Assembly (NCBI GenBank): GCA_021843755.1
Contig: JAKBWB010000039.1
Span: 167,923 to 231,922, forward strand
Origin: Pseudomonadota bacterium
Lineage (GTDB): Bacteria; Pseudomonadota; Gammaproteobacteria; Steroidobacterales; Steroidobacteraceae
Length of the DNA: 64,000 bases
Reading direction: 5' to 3'
Shown here: in pieces, positions 29,226-39,062 of the stretch
Layout of the letters: each line of letters starts with the position of its first letter
Numbering within the stretch: the stretch's first letter is position 1
Notes under the pieces: generated by a model
What the model was told of the DNA's origin: nothing
Database searches by the model: none
Seen by the model: only the letters and a program-made list of their open reading frames with translations
Made by a program: the position numbers and the translations under genes

Positions 29226-29296
29226 GGGACGACCTCTTGCAAGCTGTTGATCAACGATCGCACTCGGTACGGTGTCGTGGCGGTGTTCGGCCCCGC

Positions 29297-30160
29297 TCAC
29301 GTGCGACTTGGCCCCGTGGCGGGCGGACCGGCCGCCGCCTCGGTCTGCTGCGCCGAGTGTTGCTCGAGCCACGCGTTGAACTGCGCGGGGCTCACTGCGC
29401 GCACCACGATCGGCATGAACGCATGGCCCCGCCCGCACAGCTCGGCGCACTGGCCGCGGTAAACCCCGGGCTTGTTGGGCGCGATGGTGAACGAGGCCTG
29501 GTTGATGAACCCGGGGATCGCGGCCTTCTTCACGCCGAGGTCGGGCACCCACCAGGAGTGGATCACGTCCACCGAGGTGATGAGCAGGCGGATCTTCTCC
29601 CCGACCGGCACCACCAGCTTGTGGTCGACGCTGAGCAGATAGTGCGGCACGCTGGTCGGGCTGATGCCCGAGTCGAGCCGGCTGGCGGCATTGCTGCTGG
29701 CGGAGAGCTTCGAGACGAAGCTCACGTGCGTGCCGACGTAGTGGTAGTACCAGCCCCACTGAAAGCCGGTGACGCGGATGCTGAGCTGGGGATTGGTGTT
29801 GTTGTTGATCCTGACCAGGAGGCGAGCGGCCGGGATCGCCATGCTCACCAGGATCACGACCGGGATGATGGTCCAGACGATCTCCACCTTGGTGCTGTGG
29901 GTCATGGTGACATCGGCCACGGCCCCGCGCGACTTGCGATGGAAGACCAGCGACCAGATCATCACGCCGAACACCACCACCGCGATGCCCACGCACACCC
30001 AGAAGGCCATCATGTGCAGAGCGTAGATCCGCGTGCTGACGTTGGTCACGCCGCGCGGCATGTTGATCCGGTCCCAACCGGAGGCGGCGGCCCGCCGTGC
30101 GCCGCCGGCGACCGCGAGCGCCAGGATACCGGGCAGCTTACCGAGTGTTGCGCGCTTCAT
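29297..30160 (-). CDS. ctaC: Cytochrome c oxidase subunit II
   Basis: 287 residues with a signal-like N-terminus, two membrane helices (about 50-70 and 92-112) and a periplasmic cupredoxin domain. GFQWGWYY is the aromatic electron-entry patch. The CuA ligands lie in VIHSWWVPD and [12 protein letters not shown]. It takes electrons from cytochrome c. No C-terminal cytochrome c domain is fused. First gene of the leftward oxidase cluster. Confidence 0.95.
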   Translation of the reverse strand: MKRATLGKLPGILALAVAGGARRAAASGWDRINMPRGVTNVSTRIYALHMMAFWVCVGIAVVVFGVMIWSLVFHRKSRGAVADVTMTHSTKVEIVWTIIPVVILVSMAIPAARLLVRINNNTNPQLSIRVTGFQWGWYYHYVGTHVSFVSKLSASSNAASRLDSGISPTSVPHYLLSVDHKLVVPVGEKIRLLITSVDVIHSWWVPDLGVKKAAIPGFINQASFTIAPNKPGVYRGQCAELCGRGHAFMPIVVRAVSPAQFNAWLEQHSAQQTEAAAGPPATGPSRT

Positions 30161-30242
30161 CGTTGTCGTGCCCCTACTGGCGCGGCCCGCACGCTGCGGG
30201 CGGCGCGCCGAGCGGTAACCGGATCCGAACCTGTTGCGCCCC

Positions 30243-30728
30243 TCACCGGCGACCCAGCGCCAGCGGCGGCGATTCGTTCACCCGTCCAATCAGTCGCTTC
30301 AACCGCAGCGCCAGCCCGCACCGCTCGTCCTCTGTGAGGAACCCGCCCACCTCGCAGGCGCGGCCGTGCGACTCGATGGTCAGCCGGCTCGGATGCAGCC
30401 GGACGGCCGGGCGCGTCAGCCTGATCTGCGCCCAGTGGCGCTGAAAGACCACCTGCCGGCGGGCGAGGCGGTCACGCGATTCGACGGTGACCTCATGCTC
30501 GGTGATGGTGAGGATCTCGGCCTGGAAGCGCCGCTGCAGGCTCTCGTGCAATGCCCAGCCGAGTGCCAGCAGCTCCCCGAGGGCGATCAGCAGGATGGGC
30601 CACAGGCCGAGCACGGTGAACGCCGAGGCGATGCCGAGGGTGACGGTGGCGAGACTCGCGAAGAAAACCACGGCGCCCCGCACCGATAGCGAGCAGTTTG
30701 GGCGAATCACGATGCGCAGCGAAGGCAT
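30243..30728 (-). CDS. DUF2244 family membrane protein
   Basis: 161 residues from the ATG at 30728. RIVIRPNCSLSVRGAVVFF, then two close membrane helices, a cytosolic beta-rich part (VTVESRDRLARRQVVFQRHW) and the closing GGFLTEDER are typical of DUF2244. These proteins commonly sit beside cytochrome oxidase genes; function unknown. An in-frame extension to 30857 adds 43 polar residues without family similarity. Reads in the same direction as ctaC, 82 bases upstream of it. Confidence 0.82.
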   Translation of the reverse strand: MPSLRIVIRPNCSLSVRGAVVFFASLATVTLGIASAFTVLGLWPILLIALGELLALGWALHESLQRRFQAEILTITEHEVTVESRDRLARRQVVFQRHWAQIRLTRPAVRLHPSRLTIESHGRACEVGGFLTEDERCGLALRLKRLIGRVNESPPLALGRR

Positions 30729-30911
30729 GTCGTGCTCGGAACTGGCCTTAAGTTGCTCTACTGGATCCGGCCTCGCGGCCGCTCCGGCAATCTCCCCCGG
30801 CTCTGTCCATTGCGCCGGCGGCGCCAGCGTCTCGTGATCGAGATCGCCTCCCGGCACCGCAGCGGTGTCCCAAATCGACGCGGTTCATGGTATTGCGCCG
30901 CGCCGGGCGAT

Positions 30912-31595
30912 TCAAGACCGCCGCATCAGCCGGGCGGCCGCCGCGGTGAGCTCCGGCAGCGCCTCGGCGCGCTCGAGCGGCGGGATCTCGGCCAGTGGCT
31001 CGCCGAGCCGGACACGCAGCATCTGGAAATTCTCGGCGGCGCATTCCATCGCCGAGTCGATCCCGTTCGCCACCCATCCGGCGAAATTTGCCGCACGGGC
31101 GCCGATGGACTCGCGCGTCAGCAGTGCGTGATTCAGGCACCCCAGGCGCATGCCGACGACCAGAATCACGGGTATTTCGAGGCTGCGGGCGATGTCGGCC
31201 ATGCCCGCTGCCGGAGTAATGGGTGCGAGCCAGCCGCCGGCGCCCTCGACGATGACACAGTCCGCCGCCGCGGCAAGCTCGGCATAACGGGCCCGCAGCA
31301 CCTCCAGGTCGATCTGCACGCCGGCCTGCGCCGCCGCAATGTGCGGGGAGATCGGCGGCACAAAGCAGTAGGGATTCACGGTCTCATAGGGCGCCGTGAC
31401 GCTGGCTTCGGCGATGAGCGCCAACGCGTCCTCGCTACGCAGACCCTCTGCGGTGCGCACCGCGCCCGAGGCGACGGGCTTCATCACCGCGACCCGCAGC
31501 CCGCTGCGTGCCAGCGCGCGCGTCAAGGCCGCCGAGAACAGCGTTTTCCCGACACCGGTGTCAGTTCCGGTGACGAAAAAACCCCTTGCGATCAT
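30912..31595 (-). CDS. bioD: Dethiobiotin synthetase
   Basis: 227 residues from the ATG at 31595 (AGGAG seven bases upstream). The P-loop GTDTGVGKT opens the protein, followed by VAVMKPVASG and VEGAGGWLAP, the substrate-binding and Mg/ATP segments. It closes the ureido ring of 7,8-diaminononanoate with CO2 and ATP to make dethiobiotin. The start overlaps the bioC stop by four bases. Last gene of the bioBFHCD operon; no bioA is in the window. Confidence 0.93.
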   Translation of the reverse strand: MIARGFFVTGTDTGVGKTLFSAALTRALARSGLRVAVMKPVASGAVRTAEGLRSEDALALIAEASVTAPYETVNPYCFVPPISPHIAAAQAGVQIDLEVLRARYAELAAAADCVIVEGAGGWLAPITPAAGMADIARSLEIPVILVVGMRLGCLNHALLTRESIGARAANFAGWVANGIDSAMECAAENFQMLRVRLGEPLAEIPPLERAEALPELTAAAARLMRRS

Positions 31596-32506
31596 GGTCG
31601 TCTCCTGCGGCGGATTCGGGACAGTGGGACCTGAACTTCGCCCCCCGGCGCCGGTGGACGGTCGGCGCCGCCGACCGGGCCGGACAGGTGCTCGTTGCGC
31701 TCGCGCCCGGCCCATGCGGCCCCGTAGATGATCTCGTAGGTGGCCGGCAGTCGCCCGTCGCGCCGGTGCGTCTCGTAGCGCTCCAACATGGCGCGCAGGC
31801 GATCCTTGCCGGTCAGGGATCGCGCGCGGCCCGCGGTCACGTTGTGCGCTCCGATCGCCTTCAGATCGCGCATGAGCGTGAGCGCATCCTGGTAGGTCAC
31901 GATCGTGCGCTCCACGTCCAGCACCGGCTCGCTGAATCCCATGCGCAACAGCGCATCGCCCACGTCATGCATGTCCAGGAACCGATTGACGTGCGTGCGG
32001 CCGTCCTCGCCCCATGCCGCGCGCAGCTCCCGCAACGTATCCGGTCCGAAGGTGCTGAACGCAAAGAAGCCGCGCGGCTTGAGCACGCGGCGCGCCTCTG
32101 CGAACGCCTCGTCCGGCGGATCGCACCACTGCAGCATCAGGTTGCTGAAAATCACATCGACGCTCTGGGCCGCCAGCGGCAACCGGGTCGCATCGGCGCA
32201 CACGCGCTCGAAGCGACGCAGCAACGTTCGATGGCGCGCCGCCTGTTGGAGCATTCCGGGCGACAGATCGAGCGCCACGACACACGCGCGCCGATACAGC
32301 CGCTTCAGTCGCCGGGTCACGCGGCCGGTTCCGGCGCCGAGGTCGAGCACCACCTGCGGAGCCAACGCGAACAGCGCCAGACGTTCCAGCAGCTCCTCGG
32401 CGACCCTGGCCTGCAGGAGCGCGGCGGCCTCGTAGCGCGCGCCCGCGCGATCGAACGCTTGGCGCACGCCGGCACGCTGGAGCTCGAAGGGGTTCGGCGC
32501 ACTCAT
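31592..32506 (-). CDS. bioC: Malonyl-[acyl-carrier-protein] O-methyltransferase
   Basis: 304 residues. The N-terminal FDRAGARYEAAALLQ is the BioC signature, followed by SAM motif I VVLDLGAGTGR, then DLSPGML and NLMLQWCDP. It methylates malonyl-ACP to start pimeloyl synthesis. ATGA overlaps at both ends couple it to bioH and bioD. The C-terminal roughly 30 residues are an Arg/Pro/Gly-rich tail beyond the usual end of the family. Confidence 0.92.
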   Translation of the reverse strand: MSAPNPFELQRAGVRQAFDRAGARYEAAALLQARVAEELLERLALFALAPQVVLDLGAGTGRVTRRLKRLYRRACVVALDLSPGMLQQAARHRTLLRRFERVCADATRLPLAAQSVDVIFSNLMLQWCDPPDEAFAEARRVLKPRGFFAFSTFGPDTLRELRAAWGEDGRTHVNRFLDMHDVGDALLRMGFSEPVLDVERTIVTYQDALTLMRDLKAIGAHNVTAGRARSLTGKDRLRAMLERYETHRRDGRLPATYEIIYGAAWAGRERNEHLSGPVGGADRPPAPGGEVQVPLSRIRRRRRP

Positions 32507-33300
32507 TTCGAGGTCAGAAACTGCGCGAGCAGCGCGGCGACTTCGGCGGTATGAGACAGAAACGGCGCATGCGCGGCGCGGCGGACCTCGACCACACGCG
32601 CATGCGGCATCGCCGCCGCCAGCGCCCGGGAGGCTGCGGGGGGTACGACCCGATCGTACTGTCCGGCCAGCACGAGCGTCGGGGCGTCGATCCCGCCGAG
32701 CTCGCCGCGCAGGTCCGTCGTGCGCAGCAGTGCAAGGTCCGCGGCCAGCGCCTCCGGCACCGCCTCGCCGTGGGTGAACAGCGCCGCGCGCAGTCGCTCG
32801 AGCACCGCCTCGCCTGCGGCGCTGCCGCGCACCTGCAGCTCGAGGAATTCGCTCACGGTCCGCTGATAGTCGCTCTGGAGGCCCTCGGCCACGCGCAACA
32901 GCCGCGCTTGCGGCGTGCCGTGCGGCCAGTCCGGCGCAGCCGTGAAACGCGGCGTGGCGGCAATCAAAACCAGATGCGCCGGCGGGCGCAGGCCCGCAGG
33001 CGGCTGGGCGGCCCAGCGCAGCGCCAGCTGTGCGCCGAGCGACCAGCCGAGCAGTGCGTAAGGCGCGCGGCCGATGCGATCCGCGACGGTGCGCCCGATC
33101 CAGTCCACCTGCGCGCCCGCGCCGGAGCGCTCGGCACACCAGGGGCTGCGCCCGTGTCCGGGCAGGTCGACGGCAACCAGCTGGCGGTGCGCCTCGAGGG
33201 CCGGTACCAGTGCATCCCAAATGCGCACGTTCAATCCCCAGCCGTGCAGCAGGACCAGCGGCGCGCCGTCACCGCGAATCTCCAGATGAAGCGGGCTCAC
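32503..33300 (-). CDS. bioH: Pimeloyl-ACP methyl ester carboxylesterase
   Basis: 265 residues from a GTG at 33300 whose GTGA overlaps the bioF stop. The alpha/beta hydrolase fold shows LLHGWGLN (oxyanion region), the nucleophile elbow GWSLG and the His region AAHAPFLS. It cleaves the methyl ester of pimeloyl-ACP. The open frame continues to 33600 only as overlap with bioF. Confidence 0.92.
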   Translation of the reverse strand: MSPLHLEIRGDGAPLVLLHGWGLNVRIWDALVPALEAHRQLVAVDLPGHGRSPWCAERSGAGAQVDWIGRTVADRIGRAPYALLGWSLGAQLALRWAAQPPAGLRPPAHLVLIAATPRFTAAPDWPHGTPQARLLRVAEGLQSDYQRTVSEFLELQVRGSAAGEAVLERLRAALFTHGEAVPEALAADLALLRTTDLRGELGGIDAPTLVLAGQYDRVVPPAASRALAAAMPHARVVEVRRAAHAPFLSHTAEVAALLAQFLTSK

Positions 33301-34478
33301 GCGGATGGCTCCGGCCGCACCCGCGCCAGCGCCTCGACCAGTGCATCGACTTGTGTCTCGTGGTGCGCGGCGCTCAACGTGACCCGGAGCCGCTCCTGCC
33401 CGGCCGGCACCGTCGGGGCGCGAATCGCGACCACCCAGAAGCCCGCCTCGGCCAGCGCCCGCTGGGCCCGCAGCGCCGCGCGCGCCCCGCTGAAGAAAAT
33501 CGGCTGAATGGGTGTGCTCGACTCGGCCAACGGTACGCCGGCGCCGGCGGCAGCGGCTCGAAAACGCGCCGTGAGCGCGAGCGCTCTCTGCCGGCGCCAC
33601 GGTTCGCGCTGCGCAATGCGTAACGCTGCGCGTGTTGCCGCGGCAACCGGTTGCGGCAAGGCCGTCGTGTAGATGTACGGCCGGGCCTTCTGCACGAGCA
33701 GTTCGATGAGGGCGGCACTGCCGGCAACGAACGCGCCGAACGACCCGAACGCCTTGCCGAGCGTCCCAATCAACACCGGTACAGCGTCAGCCGAGAGCCC
33801 GTGCATTTCCACGGCACCCCTGCCCGTCGGGCCCACCACGCCCAGACCATGGGCATCGTCGACAACGAGCCATGCCTTGTGCGCCTGCGCGGCGCGCGCA
33901 AGCGCCGTCAGCGGCGCCACGTCGCCGTCCATGCTGAACACGCCATCGGTGGCCAGCACGGTCACCGGCTCCGCGCCGACGCCGAGCCGGCGCTCGGCCG
34001 CGGCGGCATCGCCATGTGCGAAGCGCCTCAGCCGGCCCCCCGAGAGCAGCGCCCCGTCGATGAGCGAGGCGTGACTCAGCCGATCGAGCAGCACGGTCTC
34101 GCCCCGGTTCGCGAGCGCGCCGAGCACACTGAGATTGGCCATATAGCCGGTCGAGAACAACAGCGCGCGCTCGCGGCCGGTGAACGCCGCGAGTTCCTCC
34201 TCGAGCGCCGCGTGCTCGGCGCCGTGTCCGCTGATCAGGTGCGAGGCGCCGGTGCCGGCCCCGCACCGCGCGGCACACTCGGCCATGGCCGCGGCCGGCT
34301 CCGGATGAGCGGCCAAGCCCAGGTAATCGTTGCTGCTGAAATCGACGAGCCGGCGGCCCGCGACGATCAGTTCGGCGCGACTGCCCGGCGCCGCCAGACA
34401 CTCGACCGTGCGCCGCCGGCGGCGCAGATCGGCGCGCTCGAGCCGCTCGAGCAACGGCTCAAGCGGTTGTCTCTGCAT
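33297..34478 (-). CDS. bioF: 8-amino-7-oxononanoate synthase
   Basis: 393 residues. SSNDYLGLA near the N-terminus, [18 protein letters not shown] (PLP pyridine Asp) and [10 protein letters not shown] (Schiff-base Lys) are the classic BioF motifs. It condenses pimeloyl-ACP with alanine. The start lies 20 bases inside the end of bioB, so translation is probably coupled. Confidence 0.95.
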   Translation of the reverse strand: MQRQPLEPLLERLERADLRRRRRTVECLAAPGSRAELIVAGRRLVDFSSNDYLGLAAHPEPAAAMAECAARCGAGTGASHLISGHGAEHAALEEELAAFTGRERALLFSTGYMANLSVLGALANRGETVLLDRLSHASLIDGALLSGGRLRRFAHGDAAAAERRLGVGAEPVTVLATDGVFSMDGDVAPLTALARAAQAHKAWLVVDDAHGLGVVGPTGRGAVEMHGLSADAVPVLIGTLGKAFGSFGAFVAGSAALIELLVQKARPYIYTTALPQPVAAATRAALRIAQREPWRRQRALALTARFRAAAAGAGVPLAESSTPIQPIFFSGARAALRAQRALAEAGFWVVAIRAPTVPAGQERLRVTLSAAHHETQVDALVEALARVRPEPSA

Positions 34479-35493
34479 GGCACGGGTGCGCCGCCGCGCG
34501 GCGCGGCGCCCGCTCGTCGGTTGGGACGGCCTCGGCTCTCAGCCCGAGCCGCTCGAAGAGCCGCCGATCCCGCTCGACATCCGGGTTGCCGGTGGTAAGC
34601 AGCTTCTCGCCGTAGAAGATGGAGTTGGCGCCGGCCATGAAACACAGCGCCTGCATCTCGTCACTCATGGCCTCGCGGCCGGCCGAGAGACGCACGTGCG
34701 CGCGCGGCATGAGCAGGCGCGCCACGGCGATGGCCCGGATGAAGTCGAACGAATCCGGCGGCGCGCGCTCGGCGAGCGGCGTGCCCGGTACCGGCACGAG
34801 TTGGTTGATCGGCACGCTCTCGGGGTGATCGGGCAGATTGGCGAGCGTGCACAGCAGCTGGGCGCGGTCGGCCGGCGTCTCGCCCATGCCGAGGATGCCG
34901 CCGCAGCAGACCTTCAGGCCCGCCGCGCGCACCGCCTCGAGGGTGTCGAGCCGATCCTGATAGGTCCGCGTGCTGATGATCTCGCCGTAGAATTCGGCCG
35001 ACGTGTCGAGGTTGTGGTTGTAGTAATCGAGGCCCGCATCCTTCAGCGTGCGCGCCTGATCCGGCGTCAACATGCCGAGGGTCGCGCAGGTCTCGAGCCC
35101 GAGCGAGCGAACCTCGCGCACCATCGCGGCGATGGCCTGAAGCTCGCGGGCCTTCGGCGAGCGGTACGCCGCGCCCATGCAGAAGCGCGTCGCGCCGGCC
35201 GCCTTGGCACGCTCGGCGCACTCGCGCACGGCGCCGATCTCCATCAGCGCCTCACGCCGCACGCCCGTCTCGTACCGCACGCTCTGCGGACAGTACGCGC
35301 AGTCCTCGGGGCAGGCGCCGGTCTTGATCGACAGCAGCGTGCTCATCTGCACCGTGTTCGGCTCGTGATGCGAGCGGTGCACGCGCTGGGCCTGCAGCAG
35401 CAGATCGATCAGCGGCAATGCGAACAGCGCCTCGACTTCAGGCAGCGTCCAGTCGTGGCGAATCGCGCCGAGAACGGCGTGGGATGAACTCAT
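34459..35493 (-). CDS. bioB: Biotin synthase
   Basis: 344 residues from the ATG at 35493 with GGAG five bases upstream; ATGs further upstream (35532, 35559) lack such a site. The radical SAM cysteines are Cys61, Cys65 and Cys68 (CPEDCAYC). The YNHNLDTS and GMGE segments and downstream conserved Cys/Arg residues of the auxiliary [2Fe-2S] cluster are present. Inserts sulfur into dethiobiotin. First gene of the operon. Confidence 0.95.
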   Translation of the reverse strand: MSSSHAVLGAIRHDWTLPEVEALFALPLIDLLLQAQRVHRSHHEPNTVQMSTLLSIKTGACPEDCAYCPQSVRYETGVRREALMEIGAVRECAERAKAAGATRFCMGAAYRSPKARELQAIAAMVREVRSLGLETCATLGMLTPDQARTLKDAGLDYYNHNLDTSAEFYGEIISTRTYQDRLDTLEAVRAAGLKVCCGGILGMGETPADRAQLLCTLANLPDHPESVPINQLVPVPGTPLAERAPPDSFDFIRAIAVARLLMPRAHVRLSAGREAMSDEMQALCFMAGANSIFYGEKLLTTGNPDVERDRRLFERLGLRAEAVPTDERAPRRAAAHPCHAETTA

Positions 35494-35615
35494 GGGCGCT
35501 CCGGACAGTGGAACGATTTGCGGTACGGCCATGTTCGCGGCGGGTGCGGCGAATGTCAACTTGGCGGCGCGATTTCAGTCGACAATTGCGCAAAACATGA
35601 CCACGGCCGAGCCGC

Positions 35616-36011
35616 TCAGCGCCACAGCAGGTGCACGGCAAGAGCGAGGCCCACGGCCAGGGCACCGAGCGTTGCGACCAGCACGGCGGCGGCCGCGCAA
35701 TCCTTGACGATGCGAATGTGCGGATGATGCTCGGGATGCAGGTGATCGGCCAGCGCCTCGAGCGCGGTGTTGAACAGCTCCGCCGCCAGCACCCCCGCGC
35801 TGGCCAGCATCACCGCAGCCCACCACAAGGGGCCAGGCCGCAACACGATCAGCGCGGCCACGACCAGCGCGAACACCACGGCTTGGGTGCGCAGACTGCG
35901 CTCGACCCGCACGGCATGCGCGAGCCCGGCCAGCGCGAAGCCCAGGCGGCGGACAAACGATTGATTCTTCTGTTCGCTCAAGTACGTATCGGCCGCGGGC
36001 CGGCGGCTCAA
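35616..36011 (-). CDS. dgkA: Diacylglycerol kinase
   Basis: 131 residues with three membrane helices. The segments AELFNTALEALAD and IRIVKDCAAAAVLV match the DgkA signature (E..NTAIE..VD and AKD..SAAV). It recycles diacylglycerol from membrane-derived oligosaccharide synthesis to phosphatidic acid. It lies upstream of bioB in the same direction, 122 bases away, and may have its own promoter. Confidence 0.88.
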   Translation of the reverse strand: MSRRPAADTYLSEQKNQSFVRRLGFALAGLAHAVRVERSLRTQAVVFALVVAALIVLRPGPLWWAAVMLASAGVLAAELFNTALEALADHLHPEHHPHIRIVKDCAAAAVLVATLGALAVGLALAVHLLWR

Positions 36012-36264
36012 AATCGCGACACCACCCGTACGGCACTCTACTCAATTCCACGGGCCCTGCATACGGCGACTTCGGCCCCTGACCGGCTGGTTGCACGAGC
36101 CGCGCGCAGACCGTGCGCGCACCCGGCTTGAGACTGCAGGCGATGCGGCGGCAGAATCGCATGCTGGCGAGTCTTCTGCGCCCGCGCCGCAGCGGTTTCA
36201 GACTCGTTCCCGCCGGCATCGGATCCCAGGGTCCCTGCCGGGGATCTGGACACGAGGACAGCCG

Positions 36265-37602
36265 ATGACAGACAGCCCCGACCAAGAGGATGCGCCGCAG
36301 GAGGCGCCACCGGGAAACCTGCTCGTGCTGGCGGTCCTCGCGGCGCTCGGCGGCATCGGCGCCGGGCTGATCGGAGCGCTGTTCCGGCTCGCGCTCGAGG
36401 CCGCGGACCGGCTGCGCAACGAGGTGATCGCTTGGCTGCACGGCTGGAGCATCGGCGGATTTGCCCTGCTGTTGGTTCTGATCGCGCTGTGTGCGGCGCT
36501 TGCCGCTTGGATGGTGCGGCGCTTTGCGCCGTACGCTTCGGGGAGCGGCATTCCGCAGGTCGAAGCGGAGTTGAATCGGGAATTAACGCCACCGTCGGCG
36601 AGTCTGATCCCGGTGAAGTTCGCCGGCGGGGTCCTCGCCATCGGCTCCGGCCTCGCGCTCGGGCGCGAGGGACCGAGCATTCAGATGGGCGCCAGCATCG
36701 CGTACCACACCGGAAGGTGGTTCCGGCGCAATTGGCCGGATTGCCGGGTTCTGCTCTCGGCCGGCGCGGGAGCGGGACTCGCCACTGCATTCAACGCGCC
36801 CATCGCCGGCGCCGTCTTCGTGCTCGAGGAGCTGGTCAAGCGCTTCGAGCCCCGCCTCGCGATTGCGGCGCTCGCGGCGTCCGCGGGGGCGATTTGGATC
36901 GAGCGCCTGATCCTCGGCAACCGGCCGGACTTCACGGTACGGACTCTGGCGGCGCCGGGCTTCGCACACGAGCCGCTCTATCTGCTGCTCGGGATCCTCG
37001 CGGGCTTCGCCGGCGTCTTCTACAACCGAACGCTGCTGTGGGGATTGAGCACCTCGGACCGCTTCGCCGCATGGCCCATCGAGCTGCGCGCCGCGCTCGT
37101 GGGAGCGGCTATTGCCGTGGTCGCTTGGTTTGCCCCAGCAATGATCGGGGGAGGCGATCCGCTCACCCAGAGGACGCTCGAGGGGGTCGGCGCACTGGCG
37201 CTTCTGCCCGGCATCTATCTGCTGCGGCTCGGCATGATCTCGTGCTCCTACGGTGCGCGAACCCCCGGCGGGCTGTTCGCACCTTTGCTCGTGCTCGGCG
37301 CCGTGCTCGGCCTGTGGATCGGCAAGTTGTGCGCGCTTGCGCTGCCGGGCATCGGCATCGAGCCCGTGGGATTCGCGCTGGTCGCGATGGCGGCGCTGTT
37401 CACCGGGATCGTGCGCGCTCCAGTTACCGGCATCGTGTTGGTGAGCGAAATGACCGGCAACGTCTCCATGCTGCTGCCGATGATGGTGGCTTGCTGCGCC
37501 GCGATGCTCGTGCCGACGCTGCTCGGCGACGAGCCGATCTACGATTCCCTGCGCGCGCAACTCTTGCGTCAACAGCCAACGGCGGCGAAACACGTTCGCT
37601 GA
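36265..37602 (+). CDS. clcA: ClC-type chloride/proton antiporter
   Basis: 445 residues from the ATG at 36265 (GAGG seven bases upstream). The three selectivity motifs are GSGIPQVE, GREGPSIQ (with the gating Glu) and, later, GGLFAPLLVLG. FNAPIAGAVFVLEEL contains the second, proton-pathway Glu, so H+/Cl- exchange rather than a channel is likely. Inner-membrane protein often linked to extreme acid resistance. Stands alone between divergent dgkA and a convergent TM2 gene. Confidence 0.9.
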   Translation: MTDSPDQEDAPQEAPPGNLLVLAVLAALGGIGAGLIGALFRLALEAADRLRNEVIAWLHGWSIGGFALLLVLIALCAALAAWMVRRFAPYASGSGIPQVEAELNRELTPPSASLIPVKFAGGVLAIGSGLALGREGPSIQMGASIAYHTGRWFRRNWPDCRVLLSAGAGAGLATAFNAPIAGAVFVLEELVKRFEPRLAIAALAASAGAIWIERLILGNRPDFTVRTLAAPGFAHEPLYLLLGILAGFAGVFYNRTLLWGLSTSDRFAAWPIELRAALVGAAIAVVAWFAPAMIGGGDPLTQRTLEGVGALALLPGIYLLRLGMISCSYGARTPGGLFAPLLVLGAVLGLWIGKLCALALPGIGIEPVGFALVAMAALFTGIVRAPVTGIVLVSEMTGNVSMLLPMMVACCAAMLVPTLLGDEPIYDSLRAQLLRQQPTAAKHVR

Positions 37603-37656
37603 GCCGCGGCCCCGCTCAGCTCAGCGTGCGCCTGTCGGAGCCGGCAGGAACGGCCG

Positions 37657-38019
37657 TCAGGTCCAGCGCCGGAGCGTCTTGCCGTCGATATCCCGGAAGG
37701 ATCCGGCGAGGATCATGATCAGATCGATCAACACCCAGATCCCCAACCCGCCTGCGGTGACGAGCATCAGCAGACCCGTGCCGATCTTACCGACGTAATA
37801 GCGGTGGGCCCCGAGGGAGCCCATGAATAGACAGAGCAGGAACGCCGGCAGAACGATCCGGTGCGACTCGTCGGCGGCCATCTGCCGCGCGCCGCACCCG
37901 GGACAGCTCGTCGCACTACCGTGAATCTGCCGGCCGCAGGCCCGGCAGTAGACCATCTGCGCGCCGCCTCGAGTGTCGGCCGCGGTGGCATCCGAGTCGC
38001 AGTGGGTACTCTCGTTCAT
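37657..38019 (-). CDS. Zinc-ribbon plus TM2 domain protein
   Basis: 120 residues from the ATG at 38019 (GAGGAG four bases upstream). CRACG and CPGCG around residues 24-43 form a zinc ribbon. A TM2 domain follows: two helices joined by the charged turn, with GSLGAHRYYVGKIGTG and DLIMILAGSFRD. Function of TM2 proteins is unknown; the turn resembles GPCR-like DRF-type motifs. Convergent with clcA. Confidence 0.8.
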   Translation of the reverse strand: MNESTHCDSDATAADTRGGAQMVYCRACGRQIHGSATSCPGCGARQMAADESHRIVLPAFLLCLFMGSLGAHRYYVGKIGTGLLMLVTAGGLGIWVLIDLIMILAGSFRDIDGKTLRRWT

Positions 38020-38132
38020 GACTCTCCTCGCTTCGCAACGTTCCGCCGCGCGGCGCGCGGCTCGGACACAGCCGTCTTCGGGCGACCGCCCTCCCCCGAG
38101 AACCCCGCGGCGGCCTGAGAGTTGCAGGCCGC

Positions 38133-39059
38133 TCAGTGCGCGTACACGTAGTGCAACGCCAGGCCGACGAAAATCGCCAGGCCGACGTAATTGTTGTTCA
38201 GAAAGGCCCGCAGGCACGCGTTGGGCTCGCGCCTGCGGATCAGCCATTGCTGATAGACGAACAGCAGCGCCGCCACGAGCAGGCCGCCCTCGTACCAGCG
38301 GCCGAAGTGCAGATCCCGTCCCAGCAGCGCCAGCGCCGCCAGCATCATCACCTGCAGCACGCCGATCAGCAGCCGATCCAGATCCGCGAACAGCAGGGCG
38401 CTCGATTGGATGCCGATCTTGCGGTCATCGTCGCGATCGACCATGGCGTACATGGTGTCGTAGATCACCGCCCACAACACCCCGGCGATATACAGCACCC
38501 AGGCCAGCCGCGGCACCAGGTCCCGCTGCGCCGCGAATGCCATCGGAATGCTCCAGCCGCCGAACGACAGGCCCAGATACAGCTGCGGCAGCGGAAAGAA
38601 GCGCTTCACGAAGGGATAGGAGGCGGTGAGCGCCGCGCCGATCAGCGCCAGCTCGATGGTCAGGCGGTTCAGCCGCGTCACCAGCCACAGCGCCAGCAGC
38701 ATCAGCACGACGAACAGCGTCAGCGCCTCCGTGGGAGATACCCGGCGCGCGGCCAGCGGCCGCTCGCGCGTGCGCTTGACCTGCGGATCGATGTCGCGAT
38801 CGGCAAAGTCATTGATGATGCAGCCCGCGGCGCGCATGACGAACACGCCGAGCACGAAGATCCCGAGAATCAACGGGCGCGGCCGCCCGGCCCCGGCGAT
38901 CCACAGCGCCCACAACGCCGGCCACAGCAACAGCCAGGTGCCGATCGGCCGGTCGAGCCGCGCCAGCCGGCCATACTCCTGCACCCGCCGCGCGAGTCGG
39001 TGATACCAGGGCGCCTCGCCCGAGGGCGGCGATCCAAGCTGATCGATGAGGGCCGACAT
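38133..39059 (-). CDS. ubiA: 4-hydroxybenzoate octaprenyltransferase
   Basis: 308 residues with about eight membrane helices. The first Asp-rich motif [15 protein letters not shown] and second [13 protein letters not shown] are those of Ubi[14 protein letters not shown] opens the core. It prenylates 4-hydroxybenzoate in ubiquinone synthesis, matching the use of a quinol-fed respiratory chain. Starts three bases after the recG stop. Confidence 0.95.
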   Translation of the reverse strand: MSALIDQLGSPPSGEAPWYHRLARRVQEYGRLARLDRPIGTWLLLWPALWALWIAGAGRPRPLILGIFVLGVFVMRAAGCIINDFADRDIDPQVKRTRERPLAARRVSPTEALTLFVVLMLLALWLVTRLNRLTIELALIGAALTASYPFVKRFFPLPQLYLGLSFGGWSIPMAFAAQRDLVPRLAWVLYIAGVLWAVIYDTMYAMVDRDDDRKIGIQSSALLFADLDRLLIGVLQVMMLAALALLGRDLHFGRWYEGGLLVAALLFVYQQWLIRRREPNACLRAFLNNNYVGLAIFVGLALHYVYAH

Positions 39060-39062
39060 CGC

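Noticed and set aside
29226..30077. N-terminal extension of ctaD into ctaC
   Set aside because: The extra residues come from another frame of ctaC and have no similarity to subunit I, which begins normally at 29225.
32507..33220. N-terminal extension of bioC into bioH
   Set aside because: It is out-of-frame bioH sequence; the ATGA-coupled start at 32506 gives the normal BioC N-terminus.
35981..35990. AGTACGTATC as a further operator copy
   Set aside because: It shares only the TACGTA core, lies inside dgkA and lacks the flanking GC/GA bases of the four locus copies.
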